In this document: positions 6,399 to 7,443 of the stretch, one piece after another
Layout: every line of letters begins with the position of its first letter
Position numbering within the stretch: position 1 is the first letter of the stretch
Assembly: GCA_018695085.1 (NCBI GenBank)
Contig: JABHOU010000300.1
Location: 1 to 7,443, forward strand
DNA: 7,443 nucleotides
DNA from: Opitutia bacterium
Lineage (GTDB): Bacteria > Verrucomicrobiota > Verrucomicrobiia > Opitutales > Seribacteraceae
Reading direction: 5' to 3'
Program-made: the position numbers and the translations under genes
Notes under the pieces: model-generated
Databases searched by the model: none
The model's input: only the letters and a program-made list of their open reading frames with translations
Told to the model about the DNA's origin: nothing

Positions 6399-6652
6399 TT
6401 TGAATTATTTCAAGCCGCAAATATTCGCATGAGATGCAACATGAAACTTCTTCAGGACGTGACTTTGTCTTCACCTTGACTCTGAAGTCTAAAGATTTAA
6501 AAATTTGAACTGAAGGAACTACGACCATCAAAGATTTCTTTAATTGCACTCGAAGTGGGAAAAAATTCGATTGTGGGCACGCAATCGCATATTGGAAAAA
6601 CCGGCAGAGCGAAAGGCTTGCATGGATTATTGAATTTTAAGATCGTCCCTTC
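6399..6652. other. Divergent intergenic region between MBL and LMF genes
   Basis: These 254 bases should hold promoters for both divergent genes. It is AT-rich around 6490-6510 (ATTTAAAAATTT core). A TTGACT at 6476-6481 on the plus strand matches a -35 box, but no convincing -10 box lies 16-18 bases downstream. I see no open reading frame with coding character and no tRNA-like fold. The only clear structure is the hairpin at 6568-6587. Confidence 0.4.
6560..6587 (-). terminator. Minus-strand hairpin plus T6 tract
   Basis: On the minus strand CGATTGCG pairs with CACAATCG around TGCC (6587-6568; eight pairs including one G-T), followed by AA and six Ts (6565-6560). This is a modest rho-independent terminator shape. 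It would stop transcripts running antisense out of the LMF gene before they reach the MBL gene. It could also be a protein-binding palindrome in the LMF leader. Confidence 0.35.
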
Positions 6653-7443
6653 ATGCCCGACCTGAAGTTTTACTCGAAGATCTTCTCTTCTATCCGAGTT
6701 CATTTCGAACGAATACTTTCCAAGCGATGGGTAAAGATAGTTCTCGGGGTTCGCCAAGGAGAAGCGAGCAGTTTTCGATTTGCTCATTGGTTCTATGGCA
6801 GATGCTTGGGTTTGGTTGCCCTGATCGCATTCCTTTCCTACTGGTACCAAGCGGACGCGTTAATCGGGGAGAACGGGATCGCACCTTGGCAAGATGACTT
6901 GGAAAAAGTCGAACAATTTGTTGGCGAAAAAGAAGAGGACCAAAGCAAATGGAAACTTCGCCCCACCCTGCTCTGGCTTGAACCTTTGGCCAATGTTAAT
7001 CTAATCTTCACAATCGGAAGCATTTCCGCCCTGCTTCTCACGCTCGGAGTGATTCCTATCGCAAGCGGAATCGTCTCTTACTTGTGCTACCTCTCGCTAA
7101 TGGTCGTAGGTGAACCCTTTCTTAGCTTTCAGTGGGACATCCTGATGGCAGAAAGCCTGCTTCTCACACTCCCTTTTCTTCCCGCCACTAAATTCCATTC
7201 GCCATTTCAGGGATTGCCCTACTCGAAGTGGGCGCGAATCCTGATTCTAGCACTACTGGCGAAACTCATGCTGGAGTCGGGCATCGTAAAGTTCACCTAC
7301 TTCGACTCCGACGGTTCAAACGTGTGGATAGATGGAACCGCATTGGACTATCACTACTGGACTCAGCCGATTCCGCATGGACTGAGTGCATGGATCGATT
7401 CCTTGCCCGGATGGGTCGACGGTTTTTCGTTGTACTCAATGTA
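6653..7443 (+). CDS. Lipase maturation factor family membrane protein, 3' partial
   Basis: The frame runs from ATG 6653-6655 to the right edge with no stop; 263 residues are visible. The in-frame TAA at 6638-6640 and lack of another good start between fix this ATG, though no Shine-Dalgarno sequence is seen. It resembles LMF1/LMF2-type proteins: a first membrane segment with GRCLGLVALIAFLSYWYQ then ALIGENGIAPW (about 49-79), further hydrophobic segments at about 112-136 and 139-152, the family signature FQWDILMAES (159-168), another at about 195-207, ESGIVKF, and ALDYHYWTQPIPH (230-242). In vertebrates LMF1 is an ER membrane protein needed for folding and export of secreted lipases; bacterial members are uncharacterised inner-membrane proteins. 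The N-terminal 40 residues are basic and hydrophilic and should stay in the cytoplasm. A partner lipase is not visible. It is divergent from the MBL gene and may be unrelated to it in function. Confidence 0.85.
   Translation, partial: MPDLKFYSKIFSSIRVHFERILSKRWVKIVLGVRQGEASSFRFAHWFYGRCLGLVALIAFLSYWYQADALIGENGIAPWQDDLEKVEQFVGEKEEDQSKWKLRPTLLWLEPLANVNLIFTIGSISALLLTLGVIPIASGIVSYLCYLSLMVVGEPFLSFQWDILMAESLLLTLPFLPATKFHSPFQGLPYSKWARILILALLAKLMLESGIVKFTYFDSDGSNVWIDGTALDYHYWTQPIPHGLSAWIDSLPGWVDGFSLYSM

Noticed and set aside
6476..6510. TTGACT plus AT-rich stretch as the LMF promoter.
   Set aside because: The -35 match is good, but no acceptable -10 box lies at the right distance, and it would leave a leader of about 150 bases. 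Not listed as a promoter.

Overview
The window looks like chromosomal DNA from a free-living bacterium of the Planctomycetota-Verrucomicrobiota group, most likely Verrucomicrobiota. This rests on gene content and is not proven by a marker gene. The combination of a secreted DUF6797/beta-propeller protein, a secreted ThuA-like protein, a CehA/McbA-type PHP metallohydrolase with a long beta-rich N-terminal part, and a bacterial lipase-maturation-factor homologue is characteristic of that group. Base composition is moderate, about half G+C by eye. None of the four visible gene starts has a good Shine-Dalgarno sequence. There are no rRNA or tRNA genes, CRISPR arrays, insertion sequences or phage genes.

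Layout: (1) bases 1-2234, plus strand: a PHP-fold metallohydrolase whose 5' end lies outside the window. (2) 2066-4507, minus strand: a secreted DUF6797-domain/beta-propeller protein. Its 3' end runs convergently into gene 1 and overlaps it by 169 bases. (3) 4577-5632, minus: a secreted ThuA-domain protein, 69 bases upstream of gene 2 and probably co-transcribed with it. (4) 5757-6398, minus: a glyoxalase-II-like metallo-beta-lactamase-fold hydrolase. (5) 6653 to the end of the window, plus: the N-terminal part of a multi-pass lipase-maturation-factor (LMF) family protein, divergent from gene 4. Every stretch between genes is shorter than 300 bases.

The clearest unexplained structure is at the convergent junction. 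A long imperfect hairpin (2259-2296) lies inside the last codons of gene 2 and has T-rich sequence on both sides, so it looks like a bidirectional terminator. On the minus strand its T5 tract sits exactly where removing one T would create a TGA stop. As it stands, the frame reads through into the antisense of gene 1 and adds 61 residues that look non-native. The region before the ThuA gene is also dense in symmetric elements: a 12-bp palindrome, and a 9-bp inverted repeat with arms about 42 bp apart that flanks a possible promoter.

Functionally, ThuA and DUF6797/propeller proteins are both exported and are commonly linked to sugar or polysaccharide metabolism in this group. The PHP hydrolase and the MBL hydrolase could act on related metabolites, but that is inference from proximity. 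I see no strong evidence for a wholly new defence or mobile system here.
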